NCBI RefSeq assembly: GCF_001676155.1
Contig: NZ_LZEW01000012.1
Coordinates: 62,001-126,000, forward strand
Reading direction: 5' to 3'
DNA: 64,000 nt
Origin: Morganella psychrotolerans
GTDB lineage: Bacteria > Pseudomonadota > Gammaproteobacteria > Enterobacterales > Enterobacteriaceae
Positions 18,315 through 29,071 of this stretch are shown here, piece by piece. A program made the position numbers and the translations under genes. Positions within the stretch are counted from its first letter, which is position 1, and each line of letters begins with the position of its first letter. The notes below the pieces were generated by a model that saw only the letters and a list, made by a program, of their open reading frames with translations, was not told where the DNA came from and did no database searches.

Positions 18315-18704
18315 TTATTTACGGACTGCGATTGCTTCGATTTCTAATTTCACGTCTTTTGGCAGACGGGCAACTTCAACGCAAGAACGTGCAGGGAAAT
18401 GCGCTGCGTTGTTCTCTTTGAAGAAGGCTTCGTATGCTGCGTTCACAGTAGTGAAGTCATTCAGATCTTTAACGAAAACAGTTGTTTTCACGATATCAGC
18501 AACTTTCAGGCCTGCTTTCTCGATGATTGCTTTGATGTTTTCCAGAGATTGGCGTGCCTGAGCAGTAACGTCATCTGCAACCAGACCTGTTTTAGGGTCA
18601 ACCGGGATCTGACCTGAAGTCATAACCATGTTACCCAGGTCTACAGCCTGTACATATGGGCCGATTGCTGCTGGTGCGTTTTCTGTTGCGATTACTTTAG
18701 TCAT
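18315..18704 (-). CDS. ridA: 2-iminobutanoate/2-iminopropanoate deaminase RidA
   Basis: A 129-residue RidA/YjgF protein (E. coli RidA is 128 aa). Conserved stretches are IGPYVQAVDLGNMVMTSGQIP, the family signature, and the C-terminal RSCVEVARLPKDVKLEIEAIA that carries the catalytic Arg. RidA hydrolyses reactive enamines or imines made by PLP enzymes such as threonine dehydratase. AGGAG precedes ATG 18704. It follows pyrI in the same orientation as in E. coli. Confidence 0.95.
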   Translation of the reverse strand: MTKVIATENAPAAIGPYVQAVDLGNMVMTSGQIPVDPKTGLVADDVTAQARQSLENIKAIIEKAGLKVADIVKTTVFVKDLNDFTTVNAAYEAFFKENNAAHFPARSCVEVARLPKDVKLEIEAIAVRK

Positions 18705-18799
18705 TACGGACTCCTGTAGGGTTATTATTGCTGTTAAGTTTTTAAAAACGCGGTCATTATAATCGTCTGAAATATCCGGGCAACTGACCTGGATCTATC

Positions 18800-19264
18800 T
18801 TATCCGTTATTAATGATGGCGTGGTGATCAAATTCTTTCTCACAATACTTACAGGTTAACACAATTTCCTGCGCAATGGACTTAACAGTAAAGCTACTTT
18901 CTACCGGCTCATTGTGACTGATACAGTTCCCGTTCGGGCAGACAATCACCCCGGTTATCCGTTCAGGCAGATTAATCGGCAATTTTTTAACTACCTGATA
19001 ATTTTCAATAATATTAATCGTGGCTTTCGGTGCATAAAACCCGAGCTGGTTTGCCTGCTCCGGCGTCAGAAAGGTATCTTCCAGCTTAATCAAATCTTTA
19101 CGCCCCATATTGCCGGACGGCAGATTCAGCCCGATGGTTATGCGGCTGTCTGTTTCCGTCAGGCGGAAAAATGAGAGCAGTTTAAACCCGACGTGTGCCG
19201 GGATGTGGTCGATAACAGTGCCGCATCTGATAGCTTCAACCAGTAATTTATGATCCTGAGTCAT
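18800..19264 (-). CDS. pyrI: Aspartate carbamoyltransferase regulatory chain PyrI
   Basis: A 154-residue regulatory subunit (E. coli 153 aa). It has an N-terminal allosteric domain with [20 protein letters not shown] and a C-terminal zinc domain with four Cys (CPNGNC and CKYCEKEF). It binds CTP and ATP and tunes the PyrB catalytic trimers in the c6r6 enzyme. It starts 10 bp after pyrB. The operon is governed by the leader and attenuator at 20222-20387. Confidence 0.96.
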   Translation of the reverse strand: MTQDHKLLVEAIRCGTVIDHIPAHVGFKLLSFFRLTETDSRITIGLNLPSGNMGRKDLIKLEDTFLTPEQANQLGFYAPKATINIIENYQVVKKLPINLPERITGVIVCPNGNCISHNEPVESSFTVKSIAQEIVLTCKYCEKEFDHHAIINNG

Positions 19265-19274
19265 GATGTGCTCC

Positions 19275-20210
19275 TTATGCCGGGAAAGTTTCGTTTAACA
19301 CCAGAGATAACAGCGCCTGACGGGCAAAAATCCCGTTACCGGCCTGCGGGAAGTAGTACGCGTAAGGCGTTTTATCCACATCCGGGGATATCTCATCAAT
19401 GCGCGGCAGCGGGTGCAGCACTTTCAGGTTTGGCTTCACATTCACCAGATCGGCTGCGCGCAGCACAAACTGCGCTTTGACATTGGCGTATTCTGACGGG
19501 TCAAGGCGCTCTTTCTGCACGCGGGTCATGTACAGGATATCCAGCTGCGGCAAAACATCATCGATAGCATTATGTTCGCTATACGCCACGCCTTTTTCAT
19601 CCAGCATGTGCAGGATATGATCCGGCATCGCCAGTGCTTTTGGTGCAATAAAATGCAGATGGTTGCCGCTGAATTTCGACAGCGCCTGTGCCAGTGAATG
19701 CACTGTGCGTCCGTATTTCAGATCTCCGACCATCGCAATGTGCAGGTTTTCCAGTCGTCCCTGGGTTTCCTGAATGGTAAAGAGGTCGAGCAGTGTTTGT
19801 GTCGGGTGCTGGTTTGCCCCGTCACCGGCATTGATAACCGGCACAGTACCTGAAAATTCAGACACCAGGCGCGCCGCACCTTCTTGCGGGTGGCGCATCA
19901 CGATGGCATCAGCATACTGACTGATCACACTCATGGTATCTGCCAGCGTTTCCCCTTTTTTGCCCAGTGAGGTGTTGCTGCTGTCTGAGAAACCGACCAC
20001 CGACGCGCCGAGGCGGTGGATAGCCGTTTCAAAGGAGAGCCGGGTGCGTGTCGAGGCCTCGAAGAAGCAACTTGCTATCACTTTGTGCTTCAGTAATTCA
20101 GGTTGAGGGCACTGTTTCAGCATTGCGGCTGTGTTTAATACCAGTTCCAGTTCATCGCGGTTAAGGTCGTTAATCGAGATGATATCGCGCAGGTATAACG
20201 GATTCGCCAT
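19275..20210 (-). CDS. pyrB: Aspartate carbamoyltransferase catalytic subunit PyrB
   Basis: A 311-residue protein, the E. coli length, from ATG 20210 ([16 protein letters not shown]). The carbamoyl-phosphate motif [18 protein letters not shown], and the aspartate-binding loops ([20 protein letters not shown]) are present. It catalyses the first committed pyrimidine step with PyrI. The start is 11 bp after the leader-peptide stop. The upstream open frame that fuses leader and pyrB exists only because of the extra base in the T8 run. Confidence 0.96.
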   Translation of the reverse strand: MANPLYLRDIISINDLNRDELELVLNTAAMLKQCPQPELLKHKVIASCFFEASTRTRLSFETAIHRLGASVVGFSDSSNTSLGKKGETLADTMSVISQYADAIVMRHPQEGAARLVSEFSGTVPVINAGDGANQHPTQTLLDLFTIQETQGRLENLHIAMVGDLKYGRTVHSLAQALSKFSGNHLHFIAPKALAMPDHILHMLDEKGVAYSEHNAIDDVLPQLDILYMTRVQKERLDPSEYANVKAQFVLRAADLVNVKPNLKVLHPLPRIDEISPDVDKTPYAYYFPQAGNGIFARQALLSLVLNETFPA

Positions 20211-20221
20211 TGGGGGTATCC

Positions 20222-20387
20222 TCATGTTCGTGTTCGGCCAGGCAAAAAAAAAACCCCTCGATTGAGGGGTTTCCAAAAAAAATACGGGAGGAACGCAGAC
20301 CGCGCCACGCTGTGGCTGTCTGTGATATGCCGCGTTGTGCGGCACCGTCTGTGCGATGCAAGCGGTGTAAATAGTCACGCTGTACAT
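20222..20387 (-). CDS. pyrL: pyrBI operon leader peptide PyrL
   Basis: A leader ORF starts at ATG 20387 with GGAAGGGG just upstream. In the literal sequence it runs into pyrB without a stop. Removing one base of the T8 run (20275-20282 on the plus strand) gives a 54-residue peptide ending [15 protein letters not shown], close to the E. coli PyrL ending PLNRGAFFCPG, with its stop at 20222. Translation of the U-rich region by ribosomes following polymerase closely at low UTP would disrupt the attenuator. The call rests on position and this similarity. Confidence 0.72.
20243..20272 (-). terminator. pyrBI attenuator terminator
   Basis: On the minus strand AAACCCCTC-AATC-GAGGGGTTT is followed by a long T run (ten Ts). 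It overlaps the leader ORF and precedes pyrB by about 35 bp, as in the UTP-sensitive attenuator of E. coli. Confidence 0.85.
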
Positions 20388-20496
20388 TTTCCCCTTCCGA
20401 CAAAATTGCGGGAGATTCTATACGCAATCTGTTATTCCACGCAAGCGTTTGCATCACTTTTTTTTGCGCAAAATACCTGTGATTATCCCGATATAA

Positions 20497-21510
20497 TTAA
20501 AATTCTATGTCTTTTGAAAGAGATGCCACCATAATAGCTTTAATCGAATGCAGCCGGTTTTCGGCCTGATCAAACACCACACTGTGTTTTGACTCAAACA
20601 CATCATTGGTGACTTCAATACCATTGGTAAAACCATATTCTTTCGCGAGTGCCAGCCCGATGGTGGTGTCGGTATCATGGAATGCCGGCAGACAATGCAG
20701 GAAAATCACATCCGGATTCTGTGTTTTAGTAATCACATCCTGATTCACCTGATACGGCGTCAGCAGTTTGATGCGCTCCGCCCAGACTTCTTTCGCCTCG
20801 CCCATTGAAACCCAGACATCGGTATACAGCACATCGACATCTTTCACGCCTTCGGCGACATCTTCCGTCAGGGTGATTTTACCGCCGGTTTGTGCTGCGG
20901 CCTTACGGCACTCTTCAATCAGTGAGGCGGACGGCCAGCAACTTTGTGGTGCGACAAGCCGGACATCCATCCCGGTCAGTGCTGCCATCTCTGCAATGGT
21001 ATTTCCCATGTTATTACGGGAATCGCCTAAATATGCAAATTTAACGTCTGACAGCGGTTTTTTCACATGCTCCTGAATGGTCAGCAGATCGGCGAGCAGT
21101 TGTGTCGGGTGAAACTCATCCGTCAGTCCGTTCCAGACCGGAACACCGGAATATTTTGCCAGCTCTTCAACGGCTTTCTGTGAATATCCCCGGAACTGAA
21201 TACCGTCATACATCCGTCCCAGCACGCGGGCAGTGTCTTTAATGGACTCTTTATGACCTATCTGGCTGCCGGATGATCCCAGGTAAGTTACCCGCGCACC
21301 CTGATCGTAAGCACCCACTTCAAAAGCACAGCGGGTGCGGGTTGAGTCTTTCTCGAAAATCAGCGCAATATTTTTACCTGTCATCAATGGCTTTTCAGTA
21401 CCGGATTTTTTTGCCTTTTTCAGATAAGCAGAAAGATTGAGCAGTTTTTCAATATCGGCGGGTTTATAGTCAAGTAACCGCAGAAAGGATTGTTGATAAA
21501 AAGGGTTCAT
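20497..21510 (-). CDS. argF: Ornithine carbamoyltransferase (ArgF/ArgI)
   Basis: A 337-residue enzyme from ATG 21510 ([15 protein letters not shown]); the longer frame reads through the operator. The carbamoyl-phosphate loop is STRTRCAFE, ornithine-binding HCLPAFHDT, and the carbamoyl-site [11 protein letters not shown]. It makes citrulline in arginine biosynthesis. Its place beside rraB and near pyrBI corresponds to E. coli argI. Two ARG boxes directly upstream (21523-21561) show ArgR repression. It is divergent from rraB. Confidence 0.95.
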   Translation of the reverse strand: MNPFYQQSFLRLLDYKPADIEKLLNLSAYLKKAKKSGTEKPLMTGKNIALIFEKDSTRTRCAFEVGAYDQGARVTYLGSSGSQIGHKESIKDTARVLGRMYDGIQFRGYSQKAVEELAKYSGVPVWNGLTDEFHPTQLLADLLTIQEHVKKPLSDVKFAYLGDSRNNMGNTIAEMAALTGMDVRLVAPQSCWPSASLIEECRKAAAQTGGKITLTEDVAEGVKDVDVLYTDVWVSMGEAKEVWAERIKLLTPYQVNQDVITKTQNPDVIFLHCLPAFHDTDTTIGLALAKEYGFTNGIEVTNDVFESKHSVVFDQAENRLHSIKAIMVASLSKDIEF

Positions 21511-21522
21511 AGTAATTCCTCT

Positions 21523-21561
21523 GATGAATTTATATTCAATATAAATAAATAAAAATTCAAT
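21523..21561. promoter_or_regulatory. Tandem ARG boxes upstream of argF
   Basis: GATGAATTTATATTCAAT (21523-21540) is a near-perfect ARG box, and AATAAATAAAAATTCAAT (21544-21561) is a second, weaker one. They are separated by 3 bp, the standard ArgR hexamer spacing. Confidence 0.85.
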
Positions 21562-21657
21562 TGCAACTACGAGCTGAAATTCTTTTTTTTTTATGGGTGG
21601 CTCAATGACGCCCGCTGTGGGAAAATGCGCGGGTATCACTTATCAGAGGGCATGGCC

Positions 21658-22101
21658 ATGTCAGAATTAGATGCGTTTTTAGAAGAACAGCGTGAAGAAA
21701 CCCGCGCAATTATTACTGAGTTATTAGAGGACGGCAGCGATCCTGATGCGCAGTATACTGTTGAGCACCATTTTTCGAGCGAAGATTACGACAAATTAGA
21801 AAAAGCAGCAGTTGAAGCCTTTAAACTGGGCTATGAAGTGACTGATGCTGAAGAGCTGGAAGTGGAAGGCGGCCAGGTTGTATTATGCTGCGACATTATC
21901 AGTGAGTGCGGCCTGAAAGCAGAACATATTGATGCTCAGGTTGAGCAGCTCGCCCGTCTGGCTGAAAAGATGGACGTGGATTACGACGGCTGGGGCACGT
22001 ATTTCGAAGATCCTGATGGTGAAGACGAAGACGGTGAAGAAGATGACGAAGGTGATGATGAAGGCGATGACGAAAGTCACGGCGAAACACCATTACATTG
22101 A
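21658..22101 (+). CDS. rraB: Ribonuclease E inhibitor RraB
   Basis: A 147-residue protein (E. coli RraB is 138 aa). Landmarks are [41 protein letters not shown] and [11 protein letters not shown], followed by a very acidic C-terminal tail rich in Glu, Asp and Gly, longer than in E. coli. RraB binds RNase E and alters degradosome composition. ATG 21658 is preferred, with AGAGGG 7 bp upstream; the ATG at 21652 sits too close to it. Confidence 0.93.
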   Translation: MSELDAFLEEQREETRAIITELLEDGSDPDAQYTVEHHFSSEDYDKLEKAAVEAFKLGYEVTDAEELEVEGGQVVLCCDIISECGLKAEHIDAQVEQLARLAEKMDVDYDGWGTYFEDPDGEDEDGEEDDEGDDEGDDESHGETPLH

Positions 22102-22116
22102 TTATCCGTTCCCCTG

Positions 22117-22147
22117 AAAAACCTGCCGTGGCAGGTTTTTTTGTTTT
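22117..22147. terminator. Bidirectional terminator after rraB
   Basis: AAAAACCTGCC-GT-GGCAGGTTTTT flanked by A and T tracts on both sides lies between rraB and the convergent hypothetical gene. Confidence 0.85.
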
Positions 22148-22501
22148 TTACTCATCATCACTTTCAGCAGAAAGTATCGACGACGGCAGGTTTCGTTCAC
22201 GGCGTGAATCTGTACTGTTATCCCGCATCATCGGACGCAGCGGCGAACAGCCGAGATATTTTACATCCGGCATATTGATATCATCCTCCGCATCTTTCAT
22301 CGCCTCCACGGTCTGATAAAGCACGGCACCCTTTTGCTTACTGAGTGGCGGACTGCGGCTTTCTCCGCTGTAACCCATCTGTTGTACAGTCTCCTGCTCG
22401 TCCTGCTGTGTGTGACACGCGGCGGTATTCTGTTGCGCCTGTGCTCTGAGCTGTGTGCCGGTCAGTTCCGGAACCGTCATTCCCTGTATGGCATTGATCA
22501 T
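22148..22501 (-). CDS. Hypothetical protein, 117 aa
   Basis: No family recognised. The ORF has a good ribosome site (AGGAG, 7 bp before ATG 22501), ends at a shared terminator and sits in the valS-rraB interval. The protein is hydrophilic, Gln-rich at the N-terminus (RAQAQQNTAACHTQQDEQ), with an acidic Ser-rich C-terminus, no signal peptide and no membrane segment. An effector-like or surface-associated role cannot be inferred. It may be lineage-specific. Confidence 0.55.
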   Translation of the reverse strand: MINAIQGMTVPELTGTQLRAQAQQNTAACHTQQDEQETVQQMGYSGESRSPPLSKQKGAVLYQTVEAMKDAEDDINMPDVKYLGCSPLRPMMRDNSTDSRRERNLPSSILSAESDDE

Positions 22502-22670
22502 CCTGATCTCCTGTATTGCTGGATATAAAATGTGACATTAATCACACTAAATATGACTGTAGGGTAATTACCGGGGAATGGCTATCAGAAAAGCAACATA
22601 GATTATGTGTCAGGCGGCGCTGACTCTGTTTCATTATTTTTATAGTCAGGAAGTAAAACAGACGGGAACA

Positions 22671-22702
22671 GAAAAGAAAAAACCAGTCCGGAGACTGGTT
22701 TT
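22671..22702 (-). terminator. valS terminator
   Basis: On the minus strand AAAACCAGTC-TCCG-GACTGGTTTT is followed by TTCTTTTC, 19 bp past the valS stop. Confidence 0.85.
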
Positions 22703-22720
22703 CAGGTCATTCAGACAGGA

Positions 22721-25618
22721 TCACAGTGCAGCAATTGTGGCTTTCTGAGCAATCAGTTTTTCTTTTGCTTCATAGTTTGCCGCCAGGCGCTCGCGCTCCT
22801 TGGCAACAACCGCTTCCGGCGCACGGCTGACAAAACCTTCGTTCGCCAGTTTGCCTTCGATAGAAGCGATTTCCTTCTCCATTTTTTCCTGCTCTTTATC
22901 CAGACGCGCCAGTTCGTCCTCTTTATTGATAAGATCAGCCATCGGGATCAGGATTTCCGCACCTTCAACCAGCTTGGTCACACAAACCGGAACAGTTTCA
23001 CCCTCTTGCGTAATACGGATGGAATCCAGACGCGCCATTGCTTTGAGGAAGTTGCTGTTTTCTGCCACACGGCGCTGTGCATCTGCACTTGCGCCACGAA
23101 GCATCACTTCCAGCGGTTTACCCGGCGCAATATTCATTTCTGCACGGATATTACGGATAGCAGTGATAGTGTCTTTGATCCACTCCAGGTCACGCAGAGC
23201 CGGTTCATCAACCTGAGCGGCATCGAATTCAGGGAACGGTTGCAGCATGATAGTATCGCCCGCAATGCCTTTCACTACTTTCACGCGCTGCCAGATAGTT
23301 TCAGTGATAAACGGAATAATCGGATGCGCCAGGCGCAGCAGTGATTCCAGAACCGTGATCAGCGTATGGCGTGCTGCACGTTTTTGGGCGTCCGTTCCTT
23401 TGTGAACAGCCGGTTTGGACAGCTCCAGATACCAGTCACAGAATTGGTTCCAGGTGAATTCATACAGAATGTTGGATGCCAGGTCGAAACGGAAAGTATC
23501 CAGCGCTTCGCGGTAGGCTTTCACGGTATTGTTATATTCCGCGAGGATCCAGCGGTCTGCCAGGGAGAACTCCATTTCACCGCCGTTCTGACCGCAATCC
23601 TGTTCTTCCGTATTCATCAGCACGAAACGGCTGGCGTTCCACAGCTTGTTACAGAAGTTACGGTAACCGGACAGACGTTTCATATCCCAGTTGATATCAC
23701 GCCCGGTTGATGCCAGTGCCGCCAGGGTGAAGCGCAGGGCATCTGTACCGTGGGCTTCAATCCCGTCCGGGAACTGTTTTTCTGTGCGTTTGGCAATTTT
23801 CTCTGCCATCTGCGGCTGCATCATATTACCGGTGCGTTTTTCCAGCAGTTCCGGCAGCGAAATACCGTCGATCATATCGAGAGGATCAAGTACGTTTCCT
23901 TTCGATTTCGACATTTTCTGACCTTCATCATCACGGATAAGACCCGTCATGTAGATGGTATTGAACGGAATTTGCGGTTTGCCGTTTTCATCTTTGATGA
24001 AGTGCATGGTCATCATGATCATGCGGGCAATCCAGAAGAAAATGATGTCAAAGCCGCTGACCAGCACATTGGTCGGATGGAATGTTTTCAGTTCCGGTGT
24101 GTTGTCCGGCCAGCCCAGTGTGGAGAATGTCCACAGACCGGAGGAGAACCAGGTATCCAGCACATCTTCATCCTGGCGCAGTTCAACCATCGCCGGGATA
24201 TTATTTTCACGGCGGACTTCATCTTCATCACGCCCGACATACACATTGCCCTGGTTATCATACCAGGCAGGGATGCGGTGACCCCACCACAACTGACGGG
24301 AGATACACCAGTCCTGAATATCACGCATCCAGGAGAAGTACATGTTTTCGTACTGTTTAGGCACAAACTGGATATCGCCGTCTTCGACTGCTTTAATCGC
24401 TTCTTTTGCCAGCGGGGCAGTGCGCACATACCACTGGTCAGTCAGCATCGGCTCAATAACCACGCCGCCACGGTCGCCGTAAGGGACAGTCAGGTCATGT
24501 GGTTTGATCTCTTCGAGCAGACCGAGTGATTCAAATTCTTTTACGATAGTTTTACGGGCGGCAAAACGTTCCATACCACGGTACGTTTGCGGAATATCAC
24601 TGCTGCACTCTGTTGATATTTCACCATTGGTATCAAATACTTCGGCTTCGGTGCGGATGTTGCCGTCGAAATCCATGATGTTAATCATGGTGAGCTGGTG
24701 GCGTTTACCGACTTCATAGTCGTTAAAGTCATGCGCCGGAGTGATTTTCACACAACCGGTGCCTTTTTCCATATCTGCGTGTTCGTCGCCGAGGATCGGA
24801 ATGCGGCGGTTGACGATCGGCAGAATGATTTCTTTGCCGATCAGATCTTTATAACGCGGATCTTCCGGGTTCACTGCCACACCGGTATCACCGAGCATGG
24901 TTTCCGGACGGGTGGTGGCGACAACCAGGTAATCTTTACCATCAGCGGTTTTTGCACCATCAGCCAGCGGATAGCGGATATGCCACATGAAGCCTTTAAC
25001 ATCGCGGTTTTCCACTTCGAGATCAGAAATCGCGGTGTGCAGTTTCGGATCCCAGTTGACCAGGCGCTTACCGCGATAGATCAGATTATCTTTATACAGG
25101 CGGACAAACGCTTCTTTTACCGCGCGGGACAGACCTTCATCCATGGTGAAACGCTCACGTTCCCAGTCCACAGAGTTACCCAGACGGCGCATCTGGTTAG
25201 AGATATTACCGCCGGATTCAGCTTTCCATTCCCAGATTTTATCAATAAAGCCTTCGCGCCCGTAATCATGGCGGGTTTTGCCTTCTTCTGCGGCGATCTT
25301 GCGCTCAACAACCATCTGTGTCGCGATACCCGCGTGGTCAGTCCCGGACTGCCAGAGGGTATTTTTACCCTGCATGCGCTGGTAGCGGATCATAGTATCC
25401 ATAATGGTTTGCTGGAACGCGTGACCCATATGCAGATTACCGGTGACATTCGGCGGCGGAATAACGATACAGAAGCTTTCTTTGTCTGTATCACCATTCG
25501 GTTTGAAATAGCCGCTCTTTTCCCAGTGCGCGTAAAGTGGCCCTTCGATTTCCGTCGGATTATACGTTTTATCCAGAGACGGTTCGTTGGTCTGTTGGCT
25601 GTCGGTTGTTTTTTCCAT
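22721..25618 (-). CDS. valS: Valyl-tRNA synthetase
   Basis: A 965-residue class I synthetase (E. coli 951 aa). The HIGH motif appears as [13 protein letters not shown] near residue 60 and the KMSKS loop as [10 protein letters not shown] near 560. A connective-peptide editing domain ([14 protein letters not shown]) lies between. The tRNA-binding C-terminus ends in a coiled coil ([21 protein letters not shown]). It charges tRNA-Val and edits threonine. It starts 16 bp after holC. Confidence 0.97.
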   Translation of the reverse strand: MEKTTDSQQTNEPSLDKTYNPTEIEGPLYAHWEKSGYFKPNGDTDKESFCIVIPPPNVTGNLHMGHAFQQTIMDTMIRYQRMQGKNTLWQSGTDHAGIATQMVVERKIAAEEGKTRHDYGREGFIDKIWEWKAESGGNISNQMRRLGNSVDWERERFTMDEGLSRAVKEAFVRLYKDNLIYRGKRLVNWDPKLHTAISDLEVENRDVKGFMWHIRYPLADGAKTADGKDYLVVATTRPETMLGDTGVAVNPEDPRYKDLIGKEIILPIVNRRIPILGDEHADMEKGTGCVKITPAHDFNDYEVGKRHQLTMINIMDFDGNIRTEAEVFDTNGEISTECSSDIPQTYRGMERFAARKTIVKEFESLGLLEEIKPHDLTVPYGDRGGVVIEPMLTDQWYVRTAPLAKEAIKAVEDGDIQFVPKQYENMYFSWMRDIQDWCISRQLWWGHRIPAWYDNQGNVYVGRDEDEVRRENNIPAMVELRQDEDVLDTWFSSGLWTFSTLGWPDNTPELKTFHPTNVLVSGFDIIFFWIARMIMMTMHFIKDENGKPQIPFNTIYMTGLIRDDEGQKMSKSKGNVLDPLDMIDGISLPELLEKRTGNMMQPQMAEKIAKRTEKQFPDGIEAHGTDALRFTLAALASTGRDINWDMKRLSGYRNFCNKLWNASRFVLMNTEEQDCGQNGGEMEFSLADRWILAEYNNTVKAYREALDTFRFDLASNILYEFTWNQFCDWYLELSKPAVHKGTDAQKRAARHTLITVLESLLRLAHPIIPFITETIWQRVKVVKGIAGDTIMLQPFPEFDAAQVDEPALRDLEWIKDTITAIRNIRAEMNIAPGKPLEVMLRGASADAQRRVAENSNFLKAMARLDSIRITQEGETVPVCVTKLVEGAEILIPMADLINKEDELARLDKEQEKMEKEIASIEGKLANEGFVSRAPEAVVAKERERLAANYEAKEKLIAQKATIAAL

Positions 25619-25634
25619 TTTTAATCTTTGTTTA

Positions 25635-26084
25635 TCAGTAAGTTGGCGGCGTGGCCATTGTTAGGGTAAAGCCGACGCTGCGATAGATTTTATATCGCTC
25701 GCGCGCCAACTGTTTCAATTGTTCGTCGATAGGCACAAAGTCTATCACTTCACGGAAGGTTGTCGCAAAATCTGTGAACTGCGGCAGTAATGTAATCAGT
25801 AAATCACGCGGCGAATTTCCGCGCTTCTGCGGCCAGCACAGTTCAACAGGCGCACCATAACGCGGCCCTTCACCTGCTAAATTATGGGGAACAAACGCAT
25901 CTGGTTCGCGCGCCCAGAGGGCTTCGTCGAGTTTTTCAGCCTGCTGTTGCGATTCACAGGCGATAAGTACCCGTTTCCCGTTGCGCCATGCCTCTCCCGC
26001 CAACTGACACGTCAGCCACTCGTGGGCTTCAAGGTCATCAAAGGGGGATGGCTGTTCCATCTGATAGAAGGTGGCGTTTTTCAT
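25635..26084 (-). CDS. holC: DNA polymerase III chi subunit HolC
   Basis: A 149-residue protein (E. coli 147 aa) with the landmarks [49 protein letters not shown] and [19 protein letters not shown]. Chi binds psi in the clamp loader and the SSB C-terminus. It is followed by valS in the same orientation, as in E. coli, and is separated from pepA by a terminator hairpin. Confidence 0.94.
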   Translation of the reverse strand: MKNATFYQMEQPSPFDDLEAHEWLTCQLAGEAWRNGKRVLIACESQQQAEKLDEALWAREPDAFVPHNLAGEGPRYGAPVELCWPQKRGNSPRDLLITLLPQFTDFATTFREVIDFVPIDEQLKQLARERYKIYRSVGFTLTMATPPTY

Positions 26085-26103
26085 AATATCTCTGATAGCA
26101 GAA

Positions 26104-26134
26104 AAGGGGATTGCACAATAATATCACAATCCCC
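26104..26134 (-). terminator. pepA terminator
   Basis: On the minus strand GGGGATTG-N13-CAATCCCC is followed by TTTTCTGC in the pepA-holC gap. Confidence 0.65.
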
Positions 26135-26172
26135 GTTACCTTTATTTATCCGGACCTGTCCTGCAATACCGG

Positions 26173-27684
26173 TCAGTCGTCGGTGCTGATACCCGCACGA
26201 TTTAACAGGAATTGTGCCAGCAGTGCAACCGGACGACCTGTTGCGCCTTTATTTTTACCTGAACGCCATGCCGTACCGGCGATATCCAGGTGCGCCCAAT
26301 TATAGCGCGTTGCAAAGCGTGACAGGAAGCAACCCGCAGTAATCGCGCCACCCAGACGCCCGCCGGTATTGGCGAGGTCGGCAAAGTTCGACTCAATTTG
26401 CTCGTAGAACTCATCTGCCAGCGGCAGTCGCCATGCGCGGTCACCGGCTTGTTCAGATGCATTCAGCAGTTCGTGCGCCAGTGGATTGTGATTTGCCATC
26501 AGACCACTGAAATGGTTACCCAGTGCGACCATACAGGCGCCGGTCAGGGTCGCGATATCAATTACGGTTTCCGGCTCGAAACGCTCCACATAGGTCAGTG
26601 CATCACACAGTACCAGGCGGCCTTCTGCATCCGTATTGAGAACTTCGACAGTCTGGCCCGACATGGTGGTGAGGATATCTCCCGGGCGATAGGCATTGCT
26701 GCCCGGCATATTTTCACATCCCGCCAGGATCCCGACCACATTGAGCGGCAGACTCAGTTCAGCCACCATCCGCATTACGCCGTAGACAGTCGCTGCGCCG
26801 CACATGTCATATTTCATCTCATCCATGCCATCGGCAGGTTTGATAGAAATACCGCCGGAGTCGAACGTCAGCCCTTTCCCGACTAATACAATCGGACGAG
26901 CTTCCGGGTCCGGATTACCTTTATACTCAATCACCGACATCAGTGATTCATTGCGTGACCCCTGACCGACCGCCAGATACGCCAGCATTCCCAGCTCTTT
27001 CATCTGCTCTTCGCCGATAACCCGGGTGCTGAGGACAGATGAATGATTGTCTGCCAGCTGACGCGCCTGCGACGCGAGGTAAGCCGCGTTACAGATGTTC
27101 GGCGGCATATTCGCCAGATCTTTTGCTGCTTTGATGCCGGCAGAAATTGCCAGACCATGACTGATCGCTTTCTCACCGGCAGGTAGCTCACGGCGGGTAG
27201 GTACATTGAAGACCAGTTTACGCAGCGGGCGGCGTAATTCGGTTTTATTGCTCTTCAGCTGATCAAAGACATAGAGAGATTCTTTTGCTGTTTCAACAGC
27301 TTGTCTTACTTTCCAGTAATTGTTGCGTCCTTTGACGTGCAACTCAGTCAGAAAACAGACCGCTTCCATCGACCCGGTTTCGTTCAGGGTACTGATGGTT
27401 TTCTGAATAATCTGTTTGTACTGGCGCTCATCCAGCTCGCGTTCTTTCCCGCAGCCGATTAACAGGATACGCTCGGACAGGACATTCGGGACATGGTGCA
27501 GAAGCAGAGACTGCCCGACCTTGCCCTCCAGCTCGCCGCGGCGCAGCAGAGCACTGATGTAGCCGTCGCTGATTTTATCGAGCTGTTCCACAACCGGGGA
27601 CAGACGACGCGGTTCGAAAATGCCGACCACAATACAAGCACTGCGTTGCTTTTCCGGACTGCCGCTTTTTACACTAAACTCCAT
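26173..27684 (-). CDS. pepA: Leucyl aminopeptidase PepA
   Basis: A 503-residue M17 aminopeptidase, the E. coli length. The metal-binding signature [16 protein letters not shown] lies near residue 354 and [18 protein letters not shown] carries metal ligands. An N-terminal alpha/beta domain precedes the catalytic domain. In E. coli PepA also binds DNA as XerCD accessory protein and represses carAB, so it links to the neighbouring pyrimidine genes. It is divergent from lptF with a 283-bp gap that must hold both promoters. Confidence 0.96.
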   Translation of the reverse strand: MEFSVKSGSPEKQRSACIVVGIFEPRRLSPVVEQLDKISDGYISALLRRGELEGKVGQSLLLHHVPNVLSERILLIGCGKERELDERQYKQIIQKTISTLNETGSMEAVCFLTELHVKGRNNYWKVRQAVETAKESLYVFDQLKSNKTELRRPLRKLVFNVPTRRELPAGEKAISHGLAISAGIKAAKDLANMPPNICNAAYLASQARQLADNHSSVLSTRVIGEEQMKELGMLAYLAVGQGSRNESLMSVIEYKGNPDPEARPIVLVGKGLTFDSGGISIKPADGMDEMKYDMCGAATVYGVMRMVAELSLPLNVVGILAGCENMPGSNAYRPGDILTTMSGQTVEVLNTDAEGRLVLCDALTYVERFEPETVIDIATLTGACMVALGNHFSGLMANHNPLAHELLNASEQAGDRAWRLPLADEFYEQIESNFADLANTGGRLGGAITAGCFLSRFATRYNWAHLDIAGTAWRSGKNKGATGRPVALLAQFLLNRAGISTDD

Positions 27685-27967
27685 GCGCTCTCCTGAATCT
27701 TAAAGACAAAGACATCTGCTGTCGCTAAAATGTAGCGTTCGCACTAATCTGCACCATCGATTATAAACAGTTTATGATAAGCTACGTGCGCACTTTATGA
27801 GTCCTGAACAGCACTAAAATTCCCTTTCTTTCCTGACGGGAAGGAAGAAAAGAGTGGTTTGATACCAGAATTACCCTCAGGCCGGCAAATAATGCACACA
27901 AATAGTCAACACAGACGAAGTTAGCTATTTTCATGCAAAAACACAAGTTTTCACAGGCGTATTAAGC

Positions 27968-29071
27968 GTGATCATTATTAGATATCTAGTGAGAGAAACA
28001 CTCAAGGCACAGATTGCGATTCTGTTTATCCTGTTGTTGATCTTCTTTTGTCAGAAACTGGTTGAAGTATTGGGTGCTGCTGTTGAAGGAAGCATTCCGC
28101 CCGGGCTCGTGTTGTCATTGCTGGGATTAGGTATCCCGGAGATGGCGCAGCTTATTTTGCCGCTGAGTCTTTTCCTCGGGCTGCTGATGACATACAGCAA
28201 GCTGTATACTGAAAGTGAAATCACCGTGATGCATGCCTGCGGACTGGGTAATAATGTGCTGATAAAAGCCGCTATGATCCTGGCATTCCTTACCGCAGCC
28301 GTGGCGGCAGTCAATGTCGTCTGGCTCATTCCGTGGTCATCTCAGTATCAGGAACAGGTTCTGGCAGAAGTGAAAGCCAACCCCGGCGTAACCGCGATGG
28401 TCGGCGGACAATTTAAAACCTCCAATGACGGCAGTATGGTGCTTTATCTGGGGGATGTGAATGGCAGCGAGTTCAAAGATGTCTTTATTGCCCAACTCTG
28501 GGCGAAAGATGAACAACGCCCGTCAATTGTGATTGCCGAAAGCGGACACATGACTGAGAAAACCAACGGTAATCAGGTGGTTACGCTTGATAAAGGCACC
28601 CGCTACGAAGGTACCGCATTCCTGCGGGATTTCCGTATTACGGATTTTTCTGATTATCAGGCGATTGTTGACCACCGCAGTGCAAAAGTGGGTGACAGCA
28701 ATTATCAGCAGATGACCTTGTTTGAACTGTGGCCGGAAAATGACAATGCTGCCCGCGCAGAATTTCACTGGCGTCTGACACTTATCGCCTCTGTCATTGT
28801 GATGGCACTGATGGTGGTGCCGCTGTCAGAGGTGAATCCGCGTCAGGGACGAGTGCTGAGTATGTTGCCTGCGATGCTGTTGTATCTTATTTTCTTCTTA
28901 TTACAGAGTTCGCTGCGTTCAAGCGGCGAGAAAGGTAAGCTGGACCCGGCTGTCTGGCCGTGGGTGGTGAATCTCAGCTATCTGGCACTGGCTGTGGCAC
29001 TGAACCTGTGGAACACCACACCGGTACGCCGTCTGCGTTTTGGCTTCACACGTTCTCAGGGAGTTGCCTGA
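27968..29071 (+). CDS. lptF: LPS export ABC transporter permease LptF
   Basis: A 367-residue inner-membrane protein (E. coli 366 aa) starting at GTG 27968 (IIIRYLVRETLKAQ). It has three N-terminal helices, a periplasmic beta-jellyroll (about 130-260), and three C-terminal helices with VVPLSEVNPRQGRVLSMLPAM. With LptG and LptB it extracts LPS from the inner membrane and passes it to LptC. The stop overlaps the lptG ATG (ATGA), indicating coupling. Confidence 0.96.
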   Translation: MIIIRYLVRETLKAQIAILFILLLIFFCQKLVEVLGAAVEGSIPPGLVLSLLGLGIPEMAQLILPLSLFLGLLMTYSKLYTESEITVMHACGLGNNVLIKAAMILAFLTAAVAAVNVVWLIPWSSQYQEQVLAEVKANPGVTAMVGGQFKTSNDGSMVLYLGDVNGSEFKDVFIAQLWAKDEQRPSIVIAESGHMTEKTNGNQVVTLDKGTRYEGTAFLRDFRITDFSDYQAIVDHRSAKVGDSNYQQMTLFELWPENDNAARAEFHWRLTLIASVIVMALMVVPLSEVNPRQGRVLSMLPAMLLYLIFFLLQSSLRSSGEKGKLDPAVWPWVVNLSYLALAVALNLWNTTPVRRLRFGFTRSQGVA

